A stretch of DNA of 64,000 nt from Paragyromitra xinjiangensis. Taxonomy: Eukaryota; Ascomycota; Pezizomycetes; Pezizales; Discinaceae. The stretch spans positions 1,550,001 through 1,614,000 of the forward strand of contig JBCAMK010000002.1 in the NCBI GenBank assembly GCA_038503065.1, read 5' to 3'. Positions within the stretch are counted from its first letter, which is position 1. Every line of letters begins with the position of its first letter. Both the position numbers and the translations under genes were made by a program. This document shows positions 54,499-64,000 of this stretch, in pieces. The notes beneath the pieces were generated by a model. That model ran no database searches. It saw nothing but the letters and a program-made list of their open reading frames with translations, and was not told the DNA's origin.

Positions 54499-55794
54499 TC
54501 GCCAGCAAAGGGGTTGTTAGAAGCGGGCAACAGTTCTAAGGCGGGTAAAGAATTATCGGACGCGGAGTTGTTGGGGAATATCGAGAATGATGACGAGAAT
54601 CTAAAACTTACGCTTCGCACACCGCCAAATATATCTAACAGCAATCGCAAAGCAGCTAATACGTATAATGAAAGGACCTCTCAACCAACCAGTCGCATCA
54701 ACAATGTCCTTACACCAGACGTTGACTTTGTCAGCGACACTGACCTTGAAGAGCTTACAAGGTCTAAAAAACTCTCCCAGCCAGCCACTCCAAGCACTCA
54801 ACGTACCCACCAATCCTCCCATAAGCGTGCTAGCGACCAACGCAAGACCTCCACTTCAGCCAAACATTCACGTGCTAGGGCTTATGACGGCAAGACCAAA
54901 CCCAAATCACTCATAGATGAGATTACTCCAACTAGAACACTCTTTAGAAGCAGCAGAGATGAGACTACTTATCCGACTTTTAGCTCTTTGGACCACGACC
55001 CGAATGATACGGCTGGCTGGACCTCCAGGGGCGAGAAGCAACTGCTTCTAAACAAGTACCCGGATCACCCCGTAGGTGGGATTACTCCAACTAGAACGCT
55101 CTTTAGAAGCAGCAGAGATGAGACTACTTATCCAACTTTTGGCTCTTTGAACCATGACCCGAATGATACGGCTGGCTGGACCTCCGGGGGTGAAAAGCAA
55201 CTGCTTCCAGTCAAGTACCCGGATCGCCCCGCAGGTGGGATTACTCCAACTAGAACGCTCTTTAGAAATAGCACAGATGAGACTACTTTTCCGACCTTTG
55301 CTTTGGGCCGTGACTCGAATGATGCAGTTGACTGGGCCTCCAAGGGCGAGAATAGGTTATTTCTGGGAGAGTGCCTAGGCTCTGAGGACAATAGCTCCAC
55401 TGACGGTACTGTCCAAGTTCCTCCGAGCGTCCAGACCTTGGATAAGGGTTTGGCAAGGGTTTCAGCGCCTAAATCGCGTTCACGTGCACGTGGTCAGGTA
55501 TGTTTAATTATATCCCAAAACAAAACTTATATATGGATATTGACGATCTATATGTAGGGGAGTAAGGCGCCAAATAAAGATGCTCCTACGAGGAGACCGT
55601 CTCTTCGCGCCAGTAAAACGGAAGCGAAGAAAAAAATTACCAAAACATATAAAGCAGGATCATCTGCAGCTGGGGGTCGCGGCAGAGAAAAGAAGAAATT
55701 GAAGGAGGAGTGGGCAAAGTTCGAGAAAACGAACAAACCAGCCTATGTACAACCCCAACCCCTCAAATATCTGTGTAGAATCGAACATTTCTAA
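54499..55794 (+). CDS. CACTA companion protein, 3' part
   Basis: Continuation of the gene that starts at 41501, resumed after the retrotransposon. Skipping the second ACGT copy, the reading goes on from the Arg codon at 43400-43402 to SPAKGLLEAGNSS without a break. Exons 54499-55497 and 55558-55794, intron 55498-55557. It contains three tandem repeats with an exact 159-bp period (starts at 54922, 55081 and 55240), each encoding ITPTRTLFR...DET..PTF...NDTAGWTS. The last exon is very basic (RASKTEAKKKITKTYKAG, REKKKLKEEW), consistent with DNA binding. Combined with the 5' part the protein would be 977 residues. It has no start of its own here, so the present gene is split. Confidence 0.75.
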
Positions 55795-55859
55795 CTCTGA
55801 ATAAGGTCAACTACGAAACCTAAACTTCTGCCCTTTGCTCTATAAGAAATAATGTAATG

Positions 55860-56597
55860 ACTTGTTGTGAGCTTTTTTAATAAAAGATGATGTAATGGCT
55901 TCTAACGGCAATGACTTTTAACACATTGTGTAATGGCTTCTAACGGCAATGACTTTTGGCACATTGTGTAATGGCTCTCAACATTGACTTCTAACACATT
56001 GTGTAATGGCTTCTAACGGTAATGACTTCTGACACATTGTGTAATGGCCCCTCACGGTAATGACTTCTGACACATTGTGTAATGGCCCCTCACGGTAATG
56101 ACTTCTGACACATTGTGTAATGGCCCCTCACGGTAATGACTTCTGACACATTGTGTAATGGCCCCTCACGGTAATGACTTCTGACACATTGTGTAATGGC
56201 CCCTCACGGTAGACTTTTAACACATTTTGTAATAGCTTCTAACAGACTTTTAACGCATTGTGTGATTTGTAACTGTAAGAAATGTGTCCATTTTGATTCG
56301 ACTGCCCATACCCAGAGGCCTGGTTAGATACACAAGTGTAGGGAGGGTATATTTGATAATCCAAAATCTTGCTGTGCAACTAACACACTTTTTACACTAT
56401 GGTATTGTAGACCGAACGCACCTTTTACACACCTTTCACACACCTTTCACACACTTTTTACACACTTTTTACACACTTTTTACACGTTTTTCTATGTACA
56501 TTTGGCGCATATTTTACACATTTCCGCACACTAAAATTGTGCGAGTAGACTGATAGGTACTTCAATTTTATTGTGTGACCGGAGTGTGTTGCATACA
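55860..56597. repeat. right subterminal array with 38-bp tandem repeats
   Basis: ACACATTGTGTAATGG units repeat throughout. Five copies of a 38-bp unit are identical (starts at 56032, 56070, 56108, 56146, 56184); three diverged copies precede them. Further right, 56400-56490 holds ACACACTTT(T)TAC-type units. It shares the CACATTGTG motif with the left array, marking both ends of the same element. Confidence 0.88.
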
Positions 56598-56619
56598 CAC
56601 TTCACATTGTACCATAGTG
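56598..56619 (-). repeat. CACTA right terminal inverted repeat
   Basis: Reads CACTATGGTACA inward on the minus strand, identical to the left end over 12 bases, followed by a shared GAAGTG. GATA follows at 56620-56623. Confidence 0.88.
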
Positions 56620-57096
56620 GATAGGGGTGTGTAAAACAATCAATCCGAGAAATACTGCGTCCTTATTTTCTAGATGCGATGGTGTCTTGTGTTTGACTAC
56701 TGCTCTTATCCATAAATAAGATGGGGTTTTTGTACAGGCTCCGGAGACCCGTAGTGGCCGCTGGGCGAGTACGTGTATCATAGCTTAATTTCTTCATAAA
56801 ACCACACATCTAAAAGTGGTTTGGGGGAGAGTTGGGTTTGCTTCATTTGTTTCGTTAGACAGATATAGCCATCCAGTTATGGTGTTCACAATATAGATAG
56901 TACCTACCTAGGAGAGACGCAGGAACTGAGCCTATCTACTACTTTACCGGGGGAATTATGAGGAAGATAGTGTTTCGCGGTTTCTGTAAGCATATTCTTT
57001 TGTACATTTTATTTTATCCTTACTTAAACCCTTCAGTTTAAGCAATACACTAGCCACTCCTTGACCCCACAACTAACTACAAAAACGGTACCTCAT
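56620..57096. other. intergenic right flank of the CACTA element
   Basis: Host sequence between the element end and the FAS1 gene stop codon; includes the right GATA copy and no gene. Confidence 0.5.
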
Positions 57097-57839
57097 TTAG
57101 TACGGAAGTTCCCACCCGGCCATGGAACTCTGCTTAATCTTCGGCACAGAATACTCATCATCGAAGAAAAGTCCAGTCGTGTCTAAAATCCCATCGATAA
57201 TGTGTATAATTCCCTAGTATGCCGTTTTAGTGTTCTGAGTAGGCCTAGCTTTATCATACTGGTTTGATAAACTCACTCCGGTCACAGGAATGTCTCCTTT
57301 AACGATTTTAACCCTTCTATTGAGAACTAAATCGTCTCCAACCTTCTGTACACCCAAAAACAAGAATGTCGCCGTCTGCAGCCGAGAAAAAGTGGTGGTA
57401 AACAAAGTCGAATCCGTCTTGTAGACGTCTACAGGAATATAGTGGTACAACAATAGATTACCCAAGTATGCTCGTCCTTTGGCGGATGGCGTGAGGTAAA
57501 AGCGCTTAAGATTTTGTGACAAGCTTGCGAATGCGGCATTGTTTGGGGCGAAGAAGGTAAAGTTGTTTTCCTCTGGGGTGTGGCTGAACGCCGTTTCGAA
57601 TCCTGTTGATCCCGCTCCTATTAGTTGACTCTGTGGATAACTGATGCGGAATCGACCATTTACTTACCCAGTGGCAACTTCATTGCTGCAGCGAGACTGG
57701 AAAGATCAGGATCAGAATTTAGGTAGTCCATGATGGTAGTTCCTTGGGAGGGAGCAGTGTAATTCTCCCTTGCTGAAACTAGAATGCTCGAGCCCGTAAC
57801 TGCGAGAAACGCAAAGATGCCTGTGCTGAAGAAGCGCAT
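57097..57839 (-). CDS. secreted FAS1 (fasciclin) domain protein
   Basis: Small extracellular or cell-wall protein of 209 residues with a single FAS1 domain, a fold used in adhesion. Exons 57668-57839, 57277-57617 and 57097-57213 (introns 50 and 63 nt). The start MRFFSTGIFAFLAVTGSS is a signal peptide, with likely cleavage near SA-REN. The domain shows the H1-type motif FTFFAPNNAAFASL (about residues 78-91) and the H2-type motif GIIHIIDGIL near the C-terminus, formed across the last intron. No GPI signal or second domain is seen. Partners are unknown. The gene is head-to-head with the alpha-galactosidase gene, about 510 bp between starts. Splice sites are inferred from signals and family motifs. 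Confidence 0.88.
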
Positions 57840-58347
57840 TTCGAAATGCTATACTGAAGAAAGGAATTGACTTTGGGGATATTTTAGAAGTGGAGGTATT
57901 CAAGCTGGTTCTTGTCGGGCCCTGGGTGGCTAACGGTATCTATTTGATTTTTGGGAAAGTACCCTAGCTCGCACACTAACACTACTGCACTAAGCTACGG
58001 CAAGCAAAGCACATCCGAGTATTTCCCCGCAATAAGTTCTAGGTCTAAGACAATAAAATACCCCACACTTTGGCAATGGTCAGGAGTTTCCCCGGGCGTT
58101 CCTCCGTCAGGGGTAATAAGGGTTCGGTTGAACAAACATCTGGACCGGAAGAACTCCTGCTAGTCCTAAAGCATGCATACGGACGACGGAGGAGTCCCAT
58201 GATATCATGTTCACTGTCGGCGGCGAACAAATTTAAAAGGATAGCTCACCGTAGTCAGTTGAAATTCCCAGTCTCAGTCGATTCGGGTACTTGAGTCTTG
58301 CTTAATTTCATGATCTTTAATAGCCATTACCGCTAGATCAACCAGTC
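57840..58347. promoter_or_regulatory. divergent promoter region, FAS1 and alpha-galactosidase genes
   Basis: 508 bp between two divergent starts of genes for secreted proteins. No specific regulator site was recognised with confidence. Confidence 0.4.
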
Positions 58348-60306
58348 ATGAAGTTCTCGACCAATTCCTTTCGAACTCTCTTATCTTTGTTAAGTTTGGC
58401 TTTGCCAACATCTGCTTTGAATGATGGTATTGCTAGGCGACCACAAATGGGATTCAACACGTAAGTTGTTAGCAATATTCGCATTCATGATCATGATTGA
58501 CCGCCAAGACATCTTTTTCCGAAGAGCTATAGCTACGGTTGCAAATTTGCCGTCTGAGATTGGTTTGGGCATAGGTAGCATTTGTTAACTCTACTTGATT
58601 ACATTTAGATGGAACTCCTTCGGGGCAAGCATCGACGAGAGCGTGATGCTAACAGCGGCAGAGAAACTCGTATCTTTGGGACTGAAAGATGGTAAGTAAT
58701 CCTCGGGATCCTCGTAATTGAGTTAAAAAGCTCACAGGTATACGTCTCTAGTGGGGTACACATACGCGAATATCGATGAGGGATGGGTAAGTAAACCCTA
58801 CCAACCTACCCAAGGACTGTACTGATGCATATGATGGGGACAGCAAGCAAACTACACCCGAGAAGAGACAGGCGGAAAACTTCTGGCAAACTCCACTCGA
58901 TTTCCAAACGGGATCAAGCATTTGGCCGATAGTATCCATGCATTGGGCTTAAAAATCGGGATATACTCGGATGCAGGAATTTGTGAGTTGAAACTCTATC
59001 ATGTACATGTGTGACGTTTGCCTTTTACTGAGTCAAGTTCTTCAGGGTCTTGCTTCACAAATCCAGGAAGCTACGGGTATGAAATGGAAGATGCTCAACA
59101 GTTCGCGTAAGTTCTTTATTGATAACCTTAATTTACCTAAAGGCTGTTTCTAACATTTCCTGATTAATTTTCCTAGTGACTGGGGTATTGATTATCTGAA
59201 ATATGGTATGCCGAGCTGCTTCGTAGGGGAAGCTGTGGACTGACTTCAATAGACAACTGTGCGGGAGCGGAAAGCTACTATCACCCGCCTCAGGCCAGAT
59301 TCGGAGGTTAGTGAATAACGAAAGATCACCTCAATCGAGTGAAAGATAATTTAACAAAAGGTCCATAGAAATGCGGGATGCTCTAAAAGCCACAGGAAGA
59401 GAGATACTATTTTCTTTGTGTGAGTGGGGCTATCAATTTCCTTGGCTTTGGGCTCATGAAGTGGGGCACTCCTATCGGTAAGTTTTCTTCTCATGATGCT
59501 TCGGTTATGGTCCTAATAATCTGTGTCGAGAAAAGTATGGGCGGAGATATTTATCAAGATTACACCGTTGATAAGCCTGGGTGTCGGGGGAAAACAGCTT
59601 ACTCTTTAACAACAGGCGATGTATGCTTTGAGTCTCCTCTCCATCTCTCCCACCAGTGCCCTAAAGGCCCTATTTATGATGCTAACTACAGATAATAGGG
59701 GGGATGTTCGATTCTCACAATCATACGGAAGATGCGTGAGATCACTCAATTCCAACAGCCGGGATCATGGGCCGACGTACGTTTATTCTACTGGAAGTTT
59801 CAGCCCTTTATCAACTTATAACTAACGTGTGATGTCATCATTAGATGGACATGCTTGAAGTTGGTAACGTTGTGAACGCAACGGTCTACCAGGAGCAAAC
59901 TCATTTCTCTTACTGGGCAGCTCTCAAATCTCCCTTGATAATAGGTGCTAATCTCGCTACCATTGCAAACTCTTCGGTCGAAATCTTGAAGAACAAGGAG
60001 ATCATTGCCTTGAGTCAAGATAAATTAGCCGTCGCGCCATGGTTCATTTCCAAAATCAGCATCGAAAACAACCAACAATACTGGGCAGGGCTACTCAGCG
60101 ATGGCTGGGTAATCCTAATGACCAATGAGCTAGAGGAAGATCAAGACCTCGAAATAAAGTGGTCGGATATCATGGGTTTCCCAGGGGGTCGCTGGAAGGT
60201 TAGGGATATTTGGGGAAAGTCAAACTTGAGTATTGAGAGTTCAGGAATCAGTATCAAAGGGGTGAAGTATTTCCAGACCAAGGTCTTGAAATTGACAAAA
60301 GCATAG
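58348..60306 (+). CDS. secreted alpha-galactosidase, GH27
   Basis: Hydrolyses terminal alpha-1,6-galactose from galacto-oligosaccharides and galactomannan outside the cell. Eleven exons: 58348-58460, 58609-58691, 58752-58786, 58844-58982, 59046-59106, 59177-59205, 59253-59306, 59369-59477, 59536-59620, 59699-59776 and 59845-60306, giving 415 residues. Signal peptide MKFSTNSFRTLLSLLSLALP..SA. Family blocks in order: PQMGFNTWNSFG, DEGW, GIYSDAG, the nucleophile in KYDNCAG (Asp154, codon split by an intron), SLCEWG, GDIYQDYTVDKPGC, and GSWADMDMLEVGN with the acid/base Asp. A C-terminal beta-sandwich completes the length usual for the family. The 3' splice site before EMRDALKATG is at 59368; the nearer AG at 59360 would give a stop. 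All introns are 47-148 nt. Every join keeps frame, so the model is strong although inferred. Confidence 0.92.
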
Positions 60307-60614
60307 ATTTAAGTGGTTTGAGAATATGCATATATGCATTGGTATCTAGAAACGAAAATCATATCCATTAAGAATTATTGAAGTCTACACAAGACGTGCA
60401 CGTGCTCATGCATATGCATATACTCCTTGATACAACGCCATCATCCTAGTAACCAACATATGAAAGAGAGGTAATAGAAATAGTAGTGTAAAAACAGCTA
60501 CCGCCCAGCCGCTGTGCCGTGATAAAAAGACAAAGCAAAAAATAGAACACCTAACACGATACCCCTAACATTTCATTATGTTCCCCCAACCTTGCATTTG
60601 TCTTAACCCTAACT
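60307..60614. other. short intergenic region between convergent genes
   Basis: Shared 3' flank of the alpha-galactosidase (+) and P450 (-) genes. No features seen. Confidence 0.5.
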
Positions 60615-61925
60615 TCAGCTATCCAAATTTCCCTTAATTCTTATGCCTAGAGATCCGTAGCTATCTCGTTCATTTTCCAACGGCTCTTGTCTCAAGAAAT
60701 ACTGTTCTCCAACTATCTCCCATTCGTCACTCAGCTGGTTGAGAGTTAACGACAGCGATGCGACGAGGAGGCCAATTATCCGTGGGCCAAAAACCTTCCT
60801 TGCGGGACAAACGAGTGGCTTCATCCCAAATGGAGAAAACGCCGATACCATAGCTCCGTTTATCTTCCCCTTTCCCCACCTGGACGGTCTAAACTCAGCT
60901 GCATCAGTGCCCCAGACTTTAGGATCGTGGTGTAGGTATTCAATATCAACAGCAACCAAGCCTGGCTTGGTTTCGGGTTCGGTGTGAATGTGGCGATAAA
61001 CTCGTTTGGTTGGTGGGTAAAGACGCAAAGCTTCATTGACTATGTGAGAGACGGAGATATCTCGGGTATCTGTCTTAGTAAATGTTTCGGAGGTAGGGTT
61101 GTTGTGATAGTCTTGAAGAAGAGCCAAATTTGATTCAAAGTCGTGCTTGTTGCGGAATTGAACCTCGATAAAACAGCGAAATACGATGCGCCATAAGGTT
61201 TCGAATGCCGGTAGGATGAAATTTAGCGGATTATCGCGGGGTGAATCGATGGCGACGCCCGGTAAAAGTCTTTGGCATGCCTCCTTCAGCGACTGAAGAT
61301 CCCTCGGGTTTATTTCTTGGGCAGTCTTTGATTCGATCCACAGTCTGTTGATCCTATCAGCTATGGAAAAGGCGATAACATCTTGCTCTTCCTCGGAGAG
61401 ATCCGGCGAACCACAATCAGGAAAAAGAATTGAGAGAACAGCCCGCAAAACTGTAATCTGGAGCAGACGGGAAAACAAAACTACACTGTTCGATGCTCTT
61501 TGGCGTCCGATGTTTCCGTGCAGGAGCGCTTGAATGTTCCCTGCGAGAGATTCCCATTTGGCGTTGCTCAAATTAATGCGAGATCCTGCACTACCCACGA
61601 ACTCCCGGTGGTATTTGGTGTCTGTAGTGGTGAAAGCATTATCAATACCAAAAGCACGGATGAGGCGGTGGTTAGGTCCAGCTCTAGCCTTCAAAATGGT
61701 GCTCAAATTTGATTCCTCAAAGCAAGAACCATTTAATATAGACTTGGCTTGTTGTGGATCTCGATACACAAACATAATGAGTGGCTTCTCCTCATCGTGA
61801 TCGGGTTCACCGCGCCGCCGAAAGATCCTGAAGAAAAAAGCAACGCAAAAAAGAAACAGAAGAACAATAGCATAATTAAGAGTATGCCTGAGGAACGCCA
61901 TCACGAATGACATCATGAATGACAT
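60615..61925 (-). CDS. divergent cytochrome P450, single exon
   Basis: Membrane-anchored P450-like protein of 436 residues from ATG 61925; the open frame extends 60 codons further upstream but without a start ATG there. N-terminal anchor at residues about 6-35 (MSFMMSFVMAFLRHTLNYAI, then a hydrophobic run to FFFRIFRRR). K-helix ExxR in IVNEALRLYPPTKRVYR; PERF-like EFRPSRWG; haem loop FSPFGMKPLVCPARKVFGP with Cys373. The I-helix region reads LNFILPAFETLWRIVFRCFIEV and lacks the oxygen-activating A/G-G-x-D/E-T-T motif. At 436 residues it is shorter than most fungal P450s (about 500). I recall similar compact forms with PAFETLWR in other ascomycetes, so this is probably a conserved subfamily rather than a ruin. 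Substrate unknown. Confidence 0.85.
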   Translation of the reverse strand: MSFMMSFVMAFLRHTLNYAIVLLFLFCVAFFFRIFRRRGEPDHDEEKPLIMFVYRDPQQAKSILNGSCFEESNLSTILKARAGPNHRLIRAFGIDNAFTTTDTKYHREFVGSAGSRINLSNAKWESLAGNIQALLHGNIGRQRASNSVVLFSRLLQITVLRAVLSILFPDCGSPDLSEEEQDVIAFSIADRINRLWIESKTAQEINPRDLQSLKEACQRLLPGVAIDSPRDNPLNFILPAFETLWRIVFRCFIEVQFRNKHDFESNLALLQDYHNNPTSETFTKTDTRDISVSHIVNEALRLYPPTKRVYRHIHTEPETKPGLVAVDIEYLHHDPKVWGTDAAEFRPSRWGKGKINGAMVSAFSPFGMKPLVCPARKVFGPRIIGLLVASLSLTLNQLSDEWEIVGEQYFLRQEPLENERDSYGSLGIRIKGNLDS

Positions 61926-62973
61926 AGGTGATACTAGTGAGAGATAATCGTAGGTTGCCGGTCTGCAGCGTAGGATGTCTAGTATACGTAAGTAAAATCC
62001 TGAAAGGGCTATTTTCTCATGAAGATAAATGTGATCGTACCGTGTGGTTTTCTGCAAGAAAAGGCAGTAGGAATGAATTGCCTCAGTATGATCTATGCTT
62101 GACAAGTGTGAAGTATATAATATATAGGTATGTGGCCTTGAAGATGTATAAAAAAAGAGCCTGGGACAGATGGGAGTCTAAAGGAATTAGACTCATTTTG
62201 AAGAAACAAATATTCGAGAGAAAGAACAAGACACATAGTGACGCTGCCTACTGTTGCCTAATAGTATAAAAGCTGGACGCCTGAATCCCTGAATCAGAGC
62301 CTAAGCGCATACCTATACGTACGTAGTTTGAATGTTGACGCAAAACCGCACTTTGGGATCAGATCATCCAAAACGCTTTGCCTTCTTGATTTTTAAGGCA
62401 CATAGGTATAAGCACACAAATATCCTACAGGCTACAGAAAACAAGAAGGGCGCTTATAACAGGATAGTTGTGCTGTGGATGCCTGAATCTCCCGGATATC
62501 GTGATATGTCAGGGCTGCAGATACTACATAAGTTTCCGCTTCTGGAATATTTTCGCGAGGGTTGCTGTAGGCAACTAACCTCTGGAGCTCATTAGCAGAC
62601 CGGTTACATTTTGAGCATGTGGCCTCCAGGACAAGCGCCGATCAGGGTTTGGGTACCGCTATAGATGTAACTATGTAGGGAGCGGTTGCAACGAAGGTTG
62701 GCCCACAAAGAGTTGGAGGGGTATATGTGATCGAGAGCAACTCAACTGGCTATAGTGTGAGCGAGTAACTGTGTGCTATGACTTACTATGTCGATGGAGC
62801 TCTCCTGTGTCGGAACCAAGTGTAGGTTTAGAATCTCGCATCCGTTTCATTAGTAAAGACCCTACAATCGAATATCTACGAGGCGTGGGAATGTATCAAT
62901 TCCGGTGTTCCCCGATAAATAAAAGACCATGACACCAACAGGGGTTAAACCTGCGCGCGGCACATTTTACTTA
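61926..62973. other. intergenic, no gene seen
   Basis: Promoter side of the P450 gene plus about 900 bp without recognisable features. Confidence 0.45.
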
Positions 62974-63491
62974 TTGTCCATGATCAAAAGTCTGCGTGTC
63001 CCCAGCGTAGCAACCGTAACCATCGCCTTTCTTTGCGAAAAAATAAAACCTTGTCAAAACTCAACCAATATTGCAGGGAAAAATCGAAAAAAATAGGATT
63101 AGCAAAAGATACTCTTAGGCATCAATTCAGCATCTTGGACATGTAAAATACCATTGGGTTGTGTACTAGTTGCACAAAGTTTGTCTGTAGGGTGGAGGTC
63201 ATTCTCATGTTCATGTCCTATGCATGCTCTGCAACCGAGGCTTGGCATTTTTAGGGGGTCAGGTCATTACTTGTATGTGACGATTTTCTCAATTGAGGCC
63301 ACCAAAATGACCCCAGTTCTTCAGCCAAAAGCTCCCATTTGGTCAGCGAGTCTTGGGGTTGATATTTCTATTTTTTTCCATTTTTTTCCTCCAATATTGG
63401 TTGAGTTTTGACAAGGTTTTATTTTTTCGCAAAAAAAGGCGATGGTTACGGTTGCTACGCTGGGAACACGCAGACTTTTGATCATGGACAA
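62974..63491. mobile_element. 518-bp MITE with ~120-bp terminal inverted repeats
   Basis: Left arm starts TTGTCCATGATCAAAAGTCT at 62974; the right arm reads the same from 63491 on the opposite strand. The arms agree for about 120 bp with few mismatches, through AGCGTAGCAACCGTAACCAT and TTGTCAAAACTCAACCAATA. TA flanks both sides (62972-62973 and 63492-63493). The interior has no coding capacity. TA duplication suggests a Tc1/mariner-type non-autonomous element, unrelated in sequence to the one at 11922. Confidence 0.82.
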
Positions 63492-63529
63492 TATCTTTTT
63501 TCCAATGACTTTCAATGGCAGCAGTCGAA

Positions 63530-63697
63530 GAAAGGTCTAGAAACGTGCGACTAACAGAAAATGCATTAGCAAATGTATCAAGTGATGCATTTATAAGTAA
63601 AATCCCCCGGGAATGCATTATTTTGTGCCCTTTCTCACTTCGAAGCTTCTTTCGCGTGGGCAATGTATCAAATGATGCGTTTCCGCACCTTGTAGAG
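63530..63697. repeat. truncated copy of the CTCTAC family (copy C)
   Basis: Matches the right end of the element at 1309-2063: ATGCATTATTTTGTGCC, CGTGGGCAATGTATCA and GATGCGTTTCC, ending TGTAGAG at 63697. The left half is missing; it lies directly beside the 518-bp MITE. Confidence 0.6.
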
Positions 63698-64000
63698 CTA
63701 CAATAGCCACAACCCTAGGTAGTTTCGGTCTGCTAATCCAATAGGTCGATCGCCTAGTTAGATCGTATAAAATATGATCTTCGCCATCGTTCCTTCATAT
63801 CTAGTGTGCATACGTATGTACTTTACCAGCGCCAACTTATTAACCCGCCTCGATACAGAATAGATGACATGGCCAACATAACTATCCCTATAAAAGTGAT
63901 TGACCTTAGCTACCCCAGGATTCACTCAACCATTGGATAACAACCCACCCTATTTAGAGAAGGCTTCCAGGAAAATTGACATTACTTACCAGGGACACAA
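63698..64000. other. right edge of window, no gene seen
   Basis: No recognisable feature in the last 303 bases. Confidence 0.4.

Larger units (their letters stand above)
25693..56619. mobile_element. CACTA (EnSpm-type) transposon with two nested insertions
   Basis: A 30.9-kb complex. The left end reads CACTATGGTACATTGG (25693) and the right end, on the opposite strand, reads CACTATGGTACAATGT (from 56619). GATA flanks both ends (25689-25692 and 56620-56623). Both subterminal regions are packed with CACAATGTG/CACATTGTG motifs, typical of the transposase-binding arrays of CACTA elements. The coding core is a divergent pair: a Tnp2-type transposase (-, 41153 to 27880) and a companion protein (+, 41501 to 55794). 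Each gene is split by one later insertion: a Plavaka-like DNA transposon at about 28443-37653 and an LTR retrotransposon at 43403-54494. Without them the element would be about 10.6 kb. A 4-bp duplication is unusual, as plant CACTA elements usually make 3 bp; the extra base may be chance. Confidence 0.9.

Noticed and set aside
25693..56619. Starship-type giant element
   Set aside because: No tyrosine recombinase (DUF3435 captain) was seen. Gene content and termini are CACTA, Plavaka and LTR elements.

Overview
The window comes from a filamentous ascomycete (Pezizomycotina-type) nuclear chromosome. Host genes carry many short GT-AG introns (about 45-150 nt) with CTAAC/CTGAC-like branch points. 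The recognisable proteins (secreted DPP4, opsin-related protein, NmrA-like reductases, P450s, FAS1 protein, GH27 alpha-galactosidase) are typical of such fungi. Gene density is low and about half of the window is transposon. The species cannot be named from the sequence.

Left part (1-25.7 kb): the 3' end of a Gfo/Idh/MocA oxidoreductase; a possible 51-aa membrane peptide (-); a five-exon dipeptidyl-peptidase IV (-); a three-exon opsin-related protein without the retinal lysine (-); an intronless P450 (+); a decayed M28 aminopeptidase (-); and two paralogous NmrA/isoflavone-reductase-like genes in head-to-head orientation (19.9 kb - and 23.1 kb +). Several small non-autonomous elements lie between them: two members of a CTCTAC-ended family with 3-bp target duplications, a 251-bp MITE whose terminal repeats differ only by transitions, and an 81-bp fold-back element.

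Centre (25,693-56,619): a nested transposon complex of 30.9 kb. The outer element is a CACTA transposon: ends begin CACTATGGTACA, it is flanked by GATA duplications, and both ends carry arrays of CACAATGTG motifs. It has a divergent pair of genes, a Tnp2-type transposase (-) and a repeat-containing companion protein (+). A Plavaka-like DNA transposon (about 28,443-37,653) has split the transposase, with a GTTTT duplication. An 11.1-kb Ty3-like LTR retrotransposon (43,403-54,494) has split the companion gene, with an ACGT duplication. Removing each insertion plus one duplication copy returns an open frame (1,284 and 977 codons), so the CACTA genes were intact when hit. The retrotransposon has apparently identical LTRs, a textbook -1 frameshift signal between the gag-protease frame and pol, and an extra 1,078-codon ORF with a pattern like 2-oxoglutarate/Fe(II) oxygenases. 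A GCGTCGACGC palindrome occurs seven times in it.

Right part (56.6-64 kb): a secreted FAS1-domain protein (-), an 11-exon secreted GH27 alpha-galactosidase (+), a divergent P450 (-), a 518-bp MITE with long terminal repeats and a truncated copy of the CTCTAC family. The host genes do not form an obvious pathway cluster.
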